Below are positions 13,981 through 25,906 of a stretch of DNA of 64,000 bases, piece by piece. The DNA lies in the NCBI RefSeq assembly GCF_000247815.1, contig NC_021678.1, positions 26,273,062-26,337,061 of the forward strand, written 5' to 3'. The translations under genes were made by a program, and so were the position numbers. Under the pieces are notes generated by a model, which was given only the letters and a program-made list of their open reading frames with translations, did no database searches and was not told where the DNA came from. The DNA is from Ficedula albicollis. Its lineage: Eukaryota > Chordata > Aves > Passeriformes > Muscicapidae. Every line of letters starts with the position of its first letter. Position 1 is the stretch's first letter.

Positions 13981-15000
13981 TTTGGATAAATCATAGCACC
14001 TGTGGCCTCAGTGGAGGAGAAAGACACAGAAACAGCTAGGAATTGTGTCATTCACTGGCTGCTTCTCTGTTCTTCAGTAGATAAGAGTTTGGCTCAAAAC
14101 CTTTGTTTGATAGAAATTACTCCCTTGCTCTCTTCCAGCTTTTTCTTTCTCTTTTCTTCCCTAAGATGAAGCTGCAATAGGTGTTATTTGTGAAATTACA
14201 GGTTCACTGGGATGGGAAAGCCAACCCTAATAACAATCCTTCAAGAACAGACATGCTGATCAAATCCACACTGTTAAAAAACAAATGTTACTTGCACATG
14301 GGAGCAATTCCTGAGACTGTAAATAGGGAAAGATACCTGGAGAAAATTGAGTTTAATTTGTCAAGGGAGTTATTTGTGAATTTCTTCCTGTCCATGCCAG
14401 CTGGGCAGTACTTTCTGCATTAGTTGCTGAACAGAAAGTGCTGTCATCAAAAATTCATGGATGCTATTGTTCCTGTTTCTTTTTTTTTTTAAATTTATTT
14501 TCTTGGCACCTGCTGCTCTTCCTCCACCACTAACCTTCTGAGTCTCAAGGCTTCTTTCACCACCTCTTTGGCACCAGTAGCTGGGGCACTGCTGCCAAAG
14601 CACACTGGATTTAATCAGGTGTGCTGGCTGGGTGTGCCAGCACAGACTCGAGTTAATCACACCTTGCTTGCAAAGGTGTGCCCAGGGATTCTGCAGACAG
14701 CCTTAGCTGAACACCCATACCAAACCACCTTGTTATGCAAAGGAAAGGTGGGCTGGCGACTCATCAGCAGGTCACAGGCTGTCTCAGGTGTTTGAAACTT
14801 GCCTTTCAGATCTCTGCTTCTTACTGGGGAGCTCCCTTCATCTGCTTCAGGGACTTGAGGGGAGATTCTCATAGGCAGATGCAGGACAGAGAAAGTCTCC
14901 ATCATGAACTCAGATCCCTCAGTCATCTTTTGAAAACAGACACCTACTTTTGAGTTTGTCTTTGCCAAGCTACCTTATTCCCATCTTTCAAAGGATGTAA
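13981..15000. other. Unique non-coding DNA, no gene seen
   Basis: Frames here reach 103 codons on the minus strand (14657-14968) but overlap plus-strand frames of similar size and match no known protein. An 11-base T run lies at 14480-14490. Confidence 0.65.
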
Positions 15001-15155
15001 TTCCCAGGTTGTTTCAGCTCTGTAAAGCAATGTGGTCTTTGCTCAGCACACTTTGCACAAACTGTGAGCAGGGCTAGAATTCCCAGGTTGTTTCAGCTCT
15101 GTAAAGCAACGTGGTCTTTGCTCAGCATACTTTGCACAAACTGTGAGCAGGGCTA
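15001..15155. repeat. Two-copy tandem duplication, 79-bp unit
   Basis: Copy 1 starts at 15001 and copy 2 at 15080, both with TTCCCAGGTTGTTTCAGCTC. Over about 76 bp there are two differences, both transitions (AATGTGG/AACGTGG and AGCACAC/AGCATAC). Copy 2 ends at GGGCTA around 15155. Confidence 0.97.
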
Positions 15156-18100
15156 AAAACTCTCATTTTATAAAATTTAAATTGATTCCATATCCTCAGA
15201 CTCCAGCTGAGGATTTAAGACAAACTCCAAATTGTGCAGGCTTGTGATAGTATCATGAGAGCTGGATCCATTAAAGATGACAACCATATGAAGATGTAAG
15301 CAAGGACTAGAATAAAAGCAGGAAGAAGCTTTGAGCTTTACTGTGGAAAACCATAGAGAAGACATATTAGGAGTTGTATTAATAGAAGGAGTGCAAAGGG
15401 AAGGCAGTAATTGCCCTTGTCAGTGGATTCAGAGAGTGAACTGAGATATTCCTTTGCTTGCTCAAAGTCTTCTCTCTTAGTTGCAACCTCTCTGCAGAGG
15501 AAGATCTTCTACCATTTCCCCATTGAAATTTTACCTTGGGAATTGATAACACAGCTTTCATATCACAATTGGAATCCTGAGTTCTGCTGCCTGGCTTCCA
15601 AATTACTGTGACAGAGTAGTGACAACTGACAATTCCCTGCCTTTTAAAATGCCTCAGCCCTAGTCAATGAAAGTCAAACAAGTAGAAAATGTGTGAAGAT
15701 CTGATTTCTCAGACTGATTATATATGCATTTATGTGCGTGTAAGCTCCAGGCCCTTCGTGTTTAATCAAGTACAGTATTAAGTGAGTTAATGAAAAAGGA
15801 GTAGTTATCCTCTGCTAATGTAATAGATCATTTGGGGAAACAGAAGTATTGTGATTACATGGAGGGACTTAGAATGAGATCCTTGCTGCCAAAACAGAGA
15901 AAAGAGCAAGACAAAGCTACTCTACTAATTCAGTCACTGGAGATAAGATATTGGAGAATTCTTTGCACCATTACATGGCTTTCCAATGAAGTTAAAAGCC
16001 TTTCTTTTCCATCAGAAATGGCATCAGTCTATTTGCCAGAACTAGGAATAAACTTTAGCCTTGTTCTTGGGCTCTTAGCTGGCAGACCCGTCTGTGTACC
16101 TGTCTGTGTCCCTTACTTTATTTTCTTTCAAGCTTGGATGTTTCAGCACCACCATATCACAGTGGTAGTTTTCTGAAGGGAGAATACCATTCACTTCTCC
16201 AAGGTGGAGACATGCCTGGGACAATATTTCTAGAAAGCTCCATTTCTAGGTTAAGCTAATACTTGGAGGGATTGAGAAGAAGAAAAAATGAGCAATCAAA
16301 GAACAAAAGTTTCTGTGGGAAATGGTAGATACCAAGTGTGAGCATGCATTTTTCAGGGGGTGAGGTATTTATTTATTTAGTCCAGCTATGTCAAGAAAAT
16401 AAATCAGATGCCATAACATCTGGCAGATAAAGAACAAGATGTTCCAGGAGCTAGAACTAATGAGTTCACAGATAATCTCCCACTGGCTGGCACTGAGCTC
16501 CCCAAGTTGACAGGAGCACTGGCATCACTACACTAAGGCTCAAAGAGAAGTGAGGAAGTTATTTAAGGAAAAACAGTGGTGCAGTCACAATGCTGTGCAT
16601 CATCAACAGTGTTCAACATGCAAACCATGGAAGTATTTCTCACAGCCAGTCCTATTTATGTCAGAAGCTATTAAGGCTCAAAGTTGTAACTGCAGAGGTT
16701 CCCCAGCCCTGTGCCTGATACCAGCTGCTACTATCAAAACAGTATTTTCAGAAGAGTTTTCTTTCCATTTCAGGACCAAATAAATGACCAGATTTTTAGC
16801 ACCCTTTTATTTGGATGCATATAAAGAGTCAAGGCCTTCCAAAGGTCAGAGAAAGTAAAACAGACACACAAAAAAAGAAACAAAACTAAACCAAAATCAA
16901 CCCTGCAAGACCTGCCAAAACTGCAGCCAAATCTATCAGCATTCTGGAAGCTCAGCTATCAACTTAAACATAAATATAATGGCTAAAGATCTCTCATTGT
17001 CTAGCCTGGGGAATTTCTTCCCTCAGGCTCCCTTTTCTCCCAACTAGCATTCCCTAATTCTGCTTCTGTTTGAAACAAGAGAGCTGTGGGGTTTGTGACA
17101 GAGCCACTTTAAAAGGAAATTAGACATCTTTGGAAAGCTGAGGGCATACCACTCTTTAAATGCAAGATATTCCAAGATGCTACTTCCAGAGCACTCCCAC
17201 TGGCAAGCAAGCTTTGCATTTGATTGGCACCTAGCTAGCATTAAATAGGCCAAGGCACTAACAAAATTCATGAATTTACAAAGCAAAGTAAAAGCTGTAT
17301 GATTTTTTTTTGCTAGATATGGGGTTTTCATTCCGGTTTGATGCCTTACTTAATTTTAAATGAACACAAATTTTTATACATGTGTCTATTTAGTTGAAAG
17401 GCAGGCCATGAAGACTGCAGAGGTATCAGCAGTTGATTATAGAAATTTATTTATTCACAGCACAAATCTCACTAGGAGATGCAATCTATTTGCCAAAGAA
17501 TCCTTTAAGCAGCCGTATCAAGCCACAGCTGCTCAAGAGGGGAAATTTGCAACACTTAACTACTTCAATCTAATTTCCAAAATCCTCACTATCTACAGTC
17601 GTTAAAGCCCAAGAGCACGGATTTTGTATAATTGATCTTGGTTCTGTAGGATACCTAAGTAGAGGAGTACATTTCTTTTTTGGTTTCACGTATGAAAAAT
17701 AGATGCTGCTTTGTTGGTAATGAGAGAAGCGATTCCTGGGATGTCTGGCACAAAATTGCCTCAGCATCACAACCCTAACAAGCTTCCAAAGGCAGATGCA
17801 GGCAGAACAGCTACAGACAGAAAAAAAAGGTTATTTAATAAAATATGGATGTTCAAGGAATAGGCTGGAAGTTAATTTCTCCTATCATCTTTTTCCAAGA
17901 GCACAGTAAGACATTAGGAAAACCCAGAAGCTGAAACACTTGTGTGTGCGGAGTGCGAACACTGAACACTTGCAGCAGCTTTGGGCTGTGACTGGCAGTC
18001 GGTGCCACAGCAGCTTCATCTGCAGATGTTGCTCTAAATGCAAAATCAAAATAGATCTTCCAGCAAGGAGAGATGAGCTGCCCACCTAACCACACCCTGC

Positions 18101-18271
18101 GCTGCTCAGCTTGCTGGTCTAAGGATCATGGCTCATCCTCCTCCTCTCTGCACTTCCCTCATCCTACAACTAAGAGGTTTAATTCAAAACTTTATACAGT
18201 ACCTTCTGCTTTAGTGATGACTCTTCTTCATTTTCTTGGTATTATTGGGCTAAAAATATCATTGTGCAAAT
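15156..18271. other. Unique AT-rich non-coding DNA, no gene seen
   Basis: The largest frame is 114 codons (15832-16176, +) without a recognisable domain. No transposon end, tRNA or exon was recognised. Confidence 0.7.
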
Positions 18272-19385
18272 TGGATGTGGTTTGACTTTAAGTTTTTAGT
18301 TCCTGAAGTTTGGATATCAGGCGCTCTCATCCTGTGTAATCCTATCAATTCTATAGATACTTCCAAAAATACTCTGGGGATCTCCTCCAGTTTTTGAATC
18401 AAAATAGCTTTCAGTGTTGTTTGCTAATATTCATTTACAGGAAGTCGCAATGTTACTCTAGATTCAGGAACAAAAAAATTTATCCTGACTTCTACTTAGG
18501 GTGGTGGGAATTTAACTTAAAAAAGAAAAGAAACTAGTAAATCATTGACTTAGAAGCATTGTGATTGAACTTTGAGGTATCGGTTGGTCTATTCCCTGAT
18601 TGTATTGGAAAATTAATGGACTTAATCTAACCCTGTCTTTACAAACTCCAGTGAAGTTTCCATAATTCATATGTCTGTCTCTCTTTATATGCTGGGATCA
18701 CTTCTCTGGTCACCCTTAACACTGTTTTCAGTTTTCCCCGATATTTCTTAACATGTGAAGCCTACAAGCAGAGGAATCACTGGAGCTGAGGGCTTTTTAA
18801 TACATAACATTAGTTTCTCTGCATTTAGTGGATGTGGTTTGACTTTAAGTTTTTAGTTCCTGAAGTTTGGATATCAGGCGCTCTCATCCTGTGTAATCCT
18901 ATCAATTCTATAGATACTTCCAAAAATACTCTGGGGATCTCCTCCAGTTTTTGAATCAAAATAGCTTTCAGTGTTGTTTGCTAATATTCATTTACAGGAA
19001 GTCGCAATGTTACTCTAAATTCAGGAACAAAAAAATTTATCCTGACTTCTACTTAGGGTGGTGGGAATTTAACTTAAAAAAGAAAAGAAACTAGTAAATC
19101 ATTGACTTAGAAGCATTGTGATTGAACTTTGAGGTATCGGTTGGTCTATTCCCTGATTGTATTGGAAAATTAATGGACTTAATCTAACCCTGTCTTTACA
19201 AACTCCAGTGAAGTTTCCATAATTCATATGTCTGTCTCTCTTTATATGCTGGGATCACTTCTCTGGTCACCCTTAACACTGTTTTCAGTTTTCCCTGATA
19301 TTTCTTAACATGTGAAGCCTACAAGCAGAGGAATCACTGGAGCTGAGGGCTTTTTAATACACAACATTAGTTTCTCTGCATTTAG
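18272..19385. repeat. 557-bp head-to-tail tandem duplication
   Basis: Copy 1 is 18272-18828 and copy 2 is 18829-19385; both begin TGGATGTGGTTTGACTTTAA and end TTTCTCTGCATTTAG. Markers near both ends keep an exact 557-bp offset, so I see no net indel. I see three single-base differences (CTCTAGATT/CTCTAAATT, TTTCCCCGAT/TTTCCCTGAT, TACATAACAT/TACACAACAT), all transitions, giving about 99.5% identity. No coding or transposon signature lies in the unit. It may be a young segmental duplication or an assembly false duplication of two haplotypes. Confidence 0.98.
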
Positions 19386-19559
19386 GTAAAAGATCTCTGG
19401 AGTTTCTGAACTTCTTCATTACTCCTTCCTGCTGTTTGGTAACACCATGAACCATAATCCTCAGCTCCTATGGGTAAAAGATCTCTGGAGTTTCTGAACT
19501 TCTTTATTACTCCTTCCTGCTGTTTGGTAGCACCATGAACCATAATCCTCAGCTCCTAT
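19385..19559. repeat. Two-copy tandem duplication, 88-bp unit
   Basis: Copy 1 is 19385-19472 and copy 2 is 19473-19559, both beginning GGTAAAAGATCTCTGGAG. Two transitions separate them (CTTCATTACT/CTTTATTACT and TTGGTAACACC/TTGGTAGCACC). The left edge coincides with the right edge of the 557-bp duplication. Confidence 0.97.
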
Positions 19560-19717
19560 ATCATACTTGCATTTGCTCTTGCTGAATCACAGACTTTTTT
19601 CCTTCCACTCAATTCCTCTGATTCATGAAGTTAATTTTGAATTCTTCTCAGTGTCTGTGGTATCTGCAGACTTTCTGTGTTTTGTATAAGTGAGCTATAC
19701 TGCCTACATCACAGAGA

Positions 19718-19775
19718 TGCTAATAAAATAATGATTGATTTCAATTTATTAATAACTTGCTAATAAAGTAATGAG
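19718..19775. repeat. Partial short tandem copy, 40-bp offset
   Basis: TGCTAATAAAATAATGA at 19718 recurs as TGCTAATAAAGTAATGA at 19758. Only about 17 bp are shared and the sequence is AT-rich, so this could be a decayed duplication or chance. Confidence 0.5.
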
Positions 19776-22700
19776 CACTACCAGTCCTAAGGCAGCCAGT
19801 GTAACACATTCTTCCCATTTGAAGAGTACCAGAGCACCACTAGCAGGTACTCTATGAGTGCAATTTTCCAATAAGTAACTTGTTCACTTTGCATAAGTTT
19901 CATTTGGAATTTTTTTCTTAGCCTGCTTCTTTGAATTTTATAGGGAGCCTGTTTGTTTACAGGGTGCAGAGTTATTATTTCAAAGTGTTTCATGAAAGAG
20001 TGGTTTGTGTTTTCTTCTAATCAGATAGGCACCATGCATGTAGCATCCTTAACCTTGATAGGTTCCAAAGATCAAAGGTGCCTTCCCTCCTGCCTCCTCT
20101 CACAAGGAAAAGATGTGATAGCAGAGCACGGTGAGGTGGTGGGAAAGCCATCAGGAATATGTCGTGCTGATACAGTAACTGGAACAGATGTTTCTCTATC
20201 TATCAGAAAAACACAGCTGCTCTGAAAATAAATTACAGACTTTTCACAGGCTAAAAGGAGATTTACAGCACAAAAAGCTCCACATCATTCAGTTGCAACC
20301 ATAGAGACAGGAGACTAATTAGAGCAAATCTGGAGCAGATTTTCCTTTTTGCAAAACAAGAAGTGCTCACATCACTTGCAAACAAACTGGTGTTGGTACA
20401 TGCTCCATGTTATCCTGGGGTCTGTGTTCTCACAGCCCTGGCTCCCTGAATGCAGTAGCTGTGGCAAGAACTTCTGTGGGTATAAGTGTCATTATCTCTA
20501 AGCAAGCATCACTAATTATATCATTAAGGATCTGGTATATTTTTTTTGCTGAAAATTCACTGCTTTCTAACCATCCCTTCCCCCAGTTCAATTTGGTGAT
20601 ATTCTATAGCCATATGGTGCTGTATCACAGATCTGTGAATGTATTTTATATGAAGATTTAGGTAATAACACAGCTAAGTATTCCTCACCATGCAGGACAA
20701 TCCTTTATCATCATCCACTGGGACTTTGTCCTGTAATGCTCCACACATTTATCTTATTCAAGCAAAATATAGATGGCTGAAAGATACCCAGAAATAAAAG
20801 GTCACATTTAGGAAGCAAGAAATATTGCCTTTCCCCCCAAGAACAACGAAGCATCTAGTAAATCCTTAGTAATGAAGAAACAATAAATTTGTGCCAGTAC
20901 ACACTGAACTTATGAGAGGGAAAAGTTAAATTACTGCCATCTGACTTGGTGACACAATCCCCAGACAGCTGGAGTAAGCTTTTGCCTGGTTGCTCATTCT
21001 CATTCTTTAGCTTTAGTGGAAGATGTCTTGGGAACAAAGGGAAGGTCCAGATCCCATCATTCACCAGACCCTTTTCTGAACTAAAATCCTTAGGTTGCCT
21101 CCAGGATTTGTCAGCACTTGCCAGCTGGTCTGGATGCCCAGTTGTTTTGTCTGGGAGTCGTTCCACAGGACACCACCTTTGCCTCCTGCCCTGCTCCATG
21201 TGTCCTGACAGGCTGGTGTCAACCATCTCTGAACATTTGTGCAAACACTGGCACACATTTTACCCTCACACCTTGCAGAAAATTGGAAAAAAAACCCCAA
21301 TTTGTAGGTGCTCAAACCTCCTGGCTCTGTGTGCTACCGTGTGCTGCAGTGCATAGAGGAGCAGGCACTGTGTAAAGCCACCCGTTTTTAATTGGGACAT
21401 GCTTTGAGTTACTGTACAAATTTCCCAAGTGAATTAACCACTGTAGATATCAAATATAAATCCATACAGAAGAAAGACAACAGGAAGAAAAAAAATTCTT
21501 TGCGCCATCATCTTGAAAAATAGATGGATGTATTGTCTGTGGGAGTTAGTCACTGTCTCAGGTTAATAATGAGAAATCTCCTAGGCCCATTAGAAAGAAG
21601 CTCTGCAATAATGAAGATGCCATCATCAGAATTCCTTGTCAACAGTTAGTTGTCACACCTGTTAACTTGTCCTTCCCAAGCTAAAAAGGAATTCCACCTG
21701 GTGGAAGAAAAATGCTTCGTTTATATCTTTGTCCATATGTCGTCAGATATGATGAAATTGTAACAGGTTTCTAGGGAAGACAAGCCTTCCAAGAATACAG
21801 CAAGCAATCATAGCAATGGCATTTTCTTTAAGTTATGGAGTCTTTTGTATTAGCTTTAAGGCTTGATTCAGGGAACTACTAAGGCATACCCTGCTTGTGC
21901 ACAGCGTTTTCATTTCCTTGACTTTCACCAAGGATTTACTGCTCTCTGAAAGACCAAGTTATTAGAAAGAGAGTTACCTACGGTGGGAACATCTGTTCAT
22001 TTCATCAGAGAATTATCCTTCCTGAAATATTTTCAGCTGTATTTCATCCTTATTTAGCTATCACACGGTGCATGATAGTCAATGAGCTACTCCCCAGCTT
22101 TCCAAGCAGATTTTTACACTTGATCTCTGTCCACAGATTTGTTCCATGCATTAGACCACCAAGCCACCTACCTAATGAACAACAGAAAGGGTACACACTG
22201 TTTTTCAGGAGAAGAAAAGATACAGAATCCTTCACGATCAGACTCCCTGCCAGGCTGTGGGAATCTCATTGCATTAGAAAGCAGTGAAATCATTCCAGTT
22301 TCCTAGGGCCGTGTATAAATTTCAGTAGATACATCAGTCTCATTAGTTTATTGGTCATGTCTTCCATTTTTGTAAATTGGTCTGAATACTAAAATTCTCT
22401 GCATGAATGACTTTCCTTCCTCAGCCTGCACTGTGGCAGCCAGACCAGTCTCTGTCAGTTTGCCCTATCTTATCCCCCTGGCAGACCTTACCTGCAGCTG
22501 TTTAAGCCCCTGTGCCTTCTCCTCAAGGAGCCACCAGGTTTCAGCATGGGATTCCAAATAACATCTCACCATAACTTTGTACTCTGCAGTGGTTTGCTTT
22601 ATGTCACTGACTTCTGCTATGAAATTCGGTGTTTTTCTGTATTCATTGGAAATTACTCACCTTTATAGGCTCGAGGATCCTATCTGTGTTGTTTGAAATT

Positions 22701-22817
22701 CTGCAAGGTGAGGGCTCACTGTCAGCCTATGCCAAACCGACCTGTTTGCTTTTCCCCCCTCTGTCATCTCTGCAGGGTTCCCACATAAATGAGAAAAATC
22801 TTATGATTAGTCCCACA
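19776..22817. other. Unique non-coding DNA, no gene seen
   Basis: A moderately GC-rich patch at 20940-21370 holds frames of 133 codons (-) and 136 codons (+) over the same DNA. Neither shows a domain, and long antisense frames together usually mean few stops from composition rather than a gene. No transposon was recognised. Confidence 0.65.
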
Positions 22818-22937
22818 GTGTAAAAACTTGCCCTTTGTTATCTTGAATTTCATTCCATTTCTATTACCTCCCTGAAGGTGTAAAAACTTGCCCTTTGTTA
22901 TCTTGAATTTCATTCCATTCCATTCACCTCCCTGAAC
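22818..22937. repeat. Two-copy tandem duplication, 60-bp unit
   Basis: Copy 1 starts at 22818 and copy 2 at 22878 with GTGTAAAAACTTGCCCTTTG. The first 40 or so bases are identical, while the last 20 carry about five differences around an ATTCCATT run. The clustering of changes suggests slippage or partial homogenisation inside the ATTCC-rich part. Confidence 0.95.
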
Positions 22938-25126
22938 GTCACTGAGTTCATTTGAACAATATCCCAATGCTTCTCTGTACTGCTTTCTCCAAATTTTGTA
23001 CCATCAGCAAATTCCTACAGCACCAAAGTCCCTAATGTAAATATCACACAAAACTGAGTGTAAAACCACTAACTTGGTTAAATTAGTAAAATTGGGTAAC
23101 TTGGCTAGGAGCATACTTCCATTCCAAAACTTCTCCATTTAATATTTTCTTTTATACATTTCTTTCATTTTTCAACACTATCTTCTTTTTAACACCCAAG
23201 TCTTTGTGTAGTCCTTCACCAAATGCTTTAATGAAGAAAAATTAGATCTGCTTTTTTGTTTGCATAGAGGTATGTTTATATAAAAAAATTACATTTGCTT
23301 AGTATGAACCAAATTTTAGCAAACCTAGGTTATGTGTTGTCCTGATTGCTATTTAACTCAGAGCCTTTATTTGTTTGTTTTTTCTTCTAAATATGTTCTA
23401 AGCCTATATGCACAGCATGGATCAGTTCAGGTAGCTTGATATTTCTTTCAGTGTCAATGGCTATGCCATTCATAAAAAGGAATATATACTCTATACCAAT
23501 TTCAGTAACTTCTCATAATTTCTATTTTATCTGTTATGAGGATGGTTGATACCTCTTCATGTTATGATCTTGTATATTACACTACATTATAGTTATTCAA
23601 TAAAGAGTAAGGTGGGTTTGATTGGTTGTTTTTGGTTTGGTTTGGTTTGTTTTTTTAATGAGGATTGAAGTGGCTTGGAGTATATTCCCTTGGTGTCTGC
23701 AATGGAATACAGTGCCATGTGGAATTTTGGTCTCTTTCAACTTTGAGAGGAATAGAATAGATTTGCTAATGAATAAAAAAATCAAAACAAGTCACAAGGA
23801 TAATGAAGTCTTGAATTAACACAATCTCCAATGATCTGACTAGTTTAAAATTTTCCTCAAAAACATTGTAATCAAAAAATATTGTAGATTTTTGTTCATG
23901 CTTTATTTCTGTTATTTTATATTCTATTATTCTACATCAGAGTTTCCATAGGAAAAAACCCCATATTTACATTCAATGGAATATTTATCCAATAGGATAA
24001 AAAAAAAAAAATCCCAAACCAATGGATATTCTTCAATCTGGGAATCAAGACAAATCTAAAACCTACAATATGGAAAATTAGATTACAGGACCAATGGGAG
24101 CTCAGTAAAAATGCATAAGTCATTGCAAAGGTAGCAAAAAAGCAACTTATTTTGGACAGGGAATATCTTCTCATTCAGATAAACAGGCCAATACTTTCAA
24201 CGTGTCCCTGCTATTGTGTCATGAATTATTCCACGGCTTATGATCATGTGAAGATTTCCATACCAAACAGCTACATCTGCATATGTCAAATAGAACTTAG
24301 AAAAAATTACTTTTCAAGTAGTTCCACTGGTAGCAACAGGCTTTTGAATAGAAAGTATCCTGGCATTTCAAGTAGAAAACATTTCAGGTTTGTCCTTCAT
24401 TTTACCTAGAAAAAAAATTAGGACTCAAAACCACAGTGCATCCAGTGGCAAGACTCCCATGATGAAATTAAAAAGATACCAGCAAGCAAATCAGAGGCAT
24501 CTAACCTGTTTTTAAAAGCAATAAAATAAATTCTCATATCCACAAAGGAAGAGGCCTGAAAGATAATCTGCCTCGAAAATGACCTTCAAAGGGTGAAAAG
24601 AAACCAAACCTGAGAGTAAGTGCAAGTCCTGAATGCCCCCAATAAGCAAGACTTGCAGAGGTAATTCAGCAGATAGATTAGTGTAAATTAAGCTTTACAC
24701 AACTGTTTGTAGTCCTTGCTGGATAGCTCCTGACTTTTACCATTTTTACCCAGGAAAGCACCAAACAGCTTTAGGTAAATTACATTTAATCTTGATGTGG
24801 AGACATTCATAAAGCTCTGGGGTTTAAAACAGAATGCTGTAATATGTTCACATAACTTACCAGCACAGTGCTCTTGTAATATGCCTGTGTGGAGTTTCTG
24901 CATAGCTTAAGTGTCTGTCAGGCAAATGAAAATGGTCATTTGAAGAAGGATAATAGAACTGATGTGCAAGTGCCTCCTGATTGCTGATGCCAGCCTTCGG
25001 TCGACTGTGGATTTAGACAATACCAGCCTGTTCTATAAAGGTTTTGACTTTAGAGTAAAAGAGTAATCTCAGAAGAGAACAGAAAAGTCTACCTAAAATT
25101 TGACATTGATACTGAGAACTTCATAC
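22938..25126. other. Unique AT-rich non-coding DNA, no gene seen
   Basis: All frames are under 90 codons. The only notable tract is a TTTGG-type simple repeat at 23623-23656. No transposon or RNA gene was recognised. Confidence 0.7.
23623..23656. repeat. (TTTGG)n-like simple repeat
   Basis: Several TTTGG units are followed by a T run. It is short and slightly irregular. Confidence 0.8.

Positions 25127-25906
<780 letters not shown>

Noticed and set aside
16087..16111. Short GTCTGTGTACCT/GTCTGTGTCCCT tandem
   Set aside because: Too short (12-bp unit) to separate from chance; not listed with the larger duplications.
20855..21375. Overlapping 133- and 136-codon frames on opposite strands
   Set aside because: Both frames over the same moderately GC-rich DNA reflect few stop codons; neither protein is recognisable.
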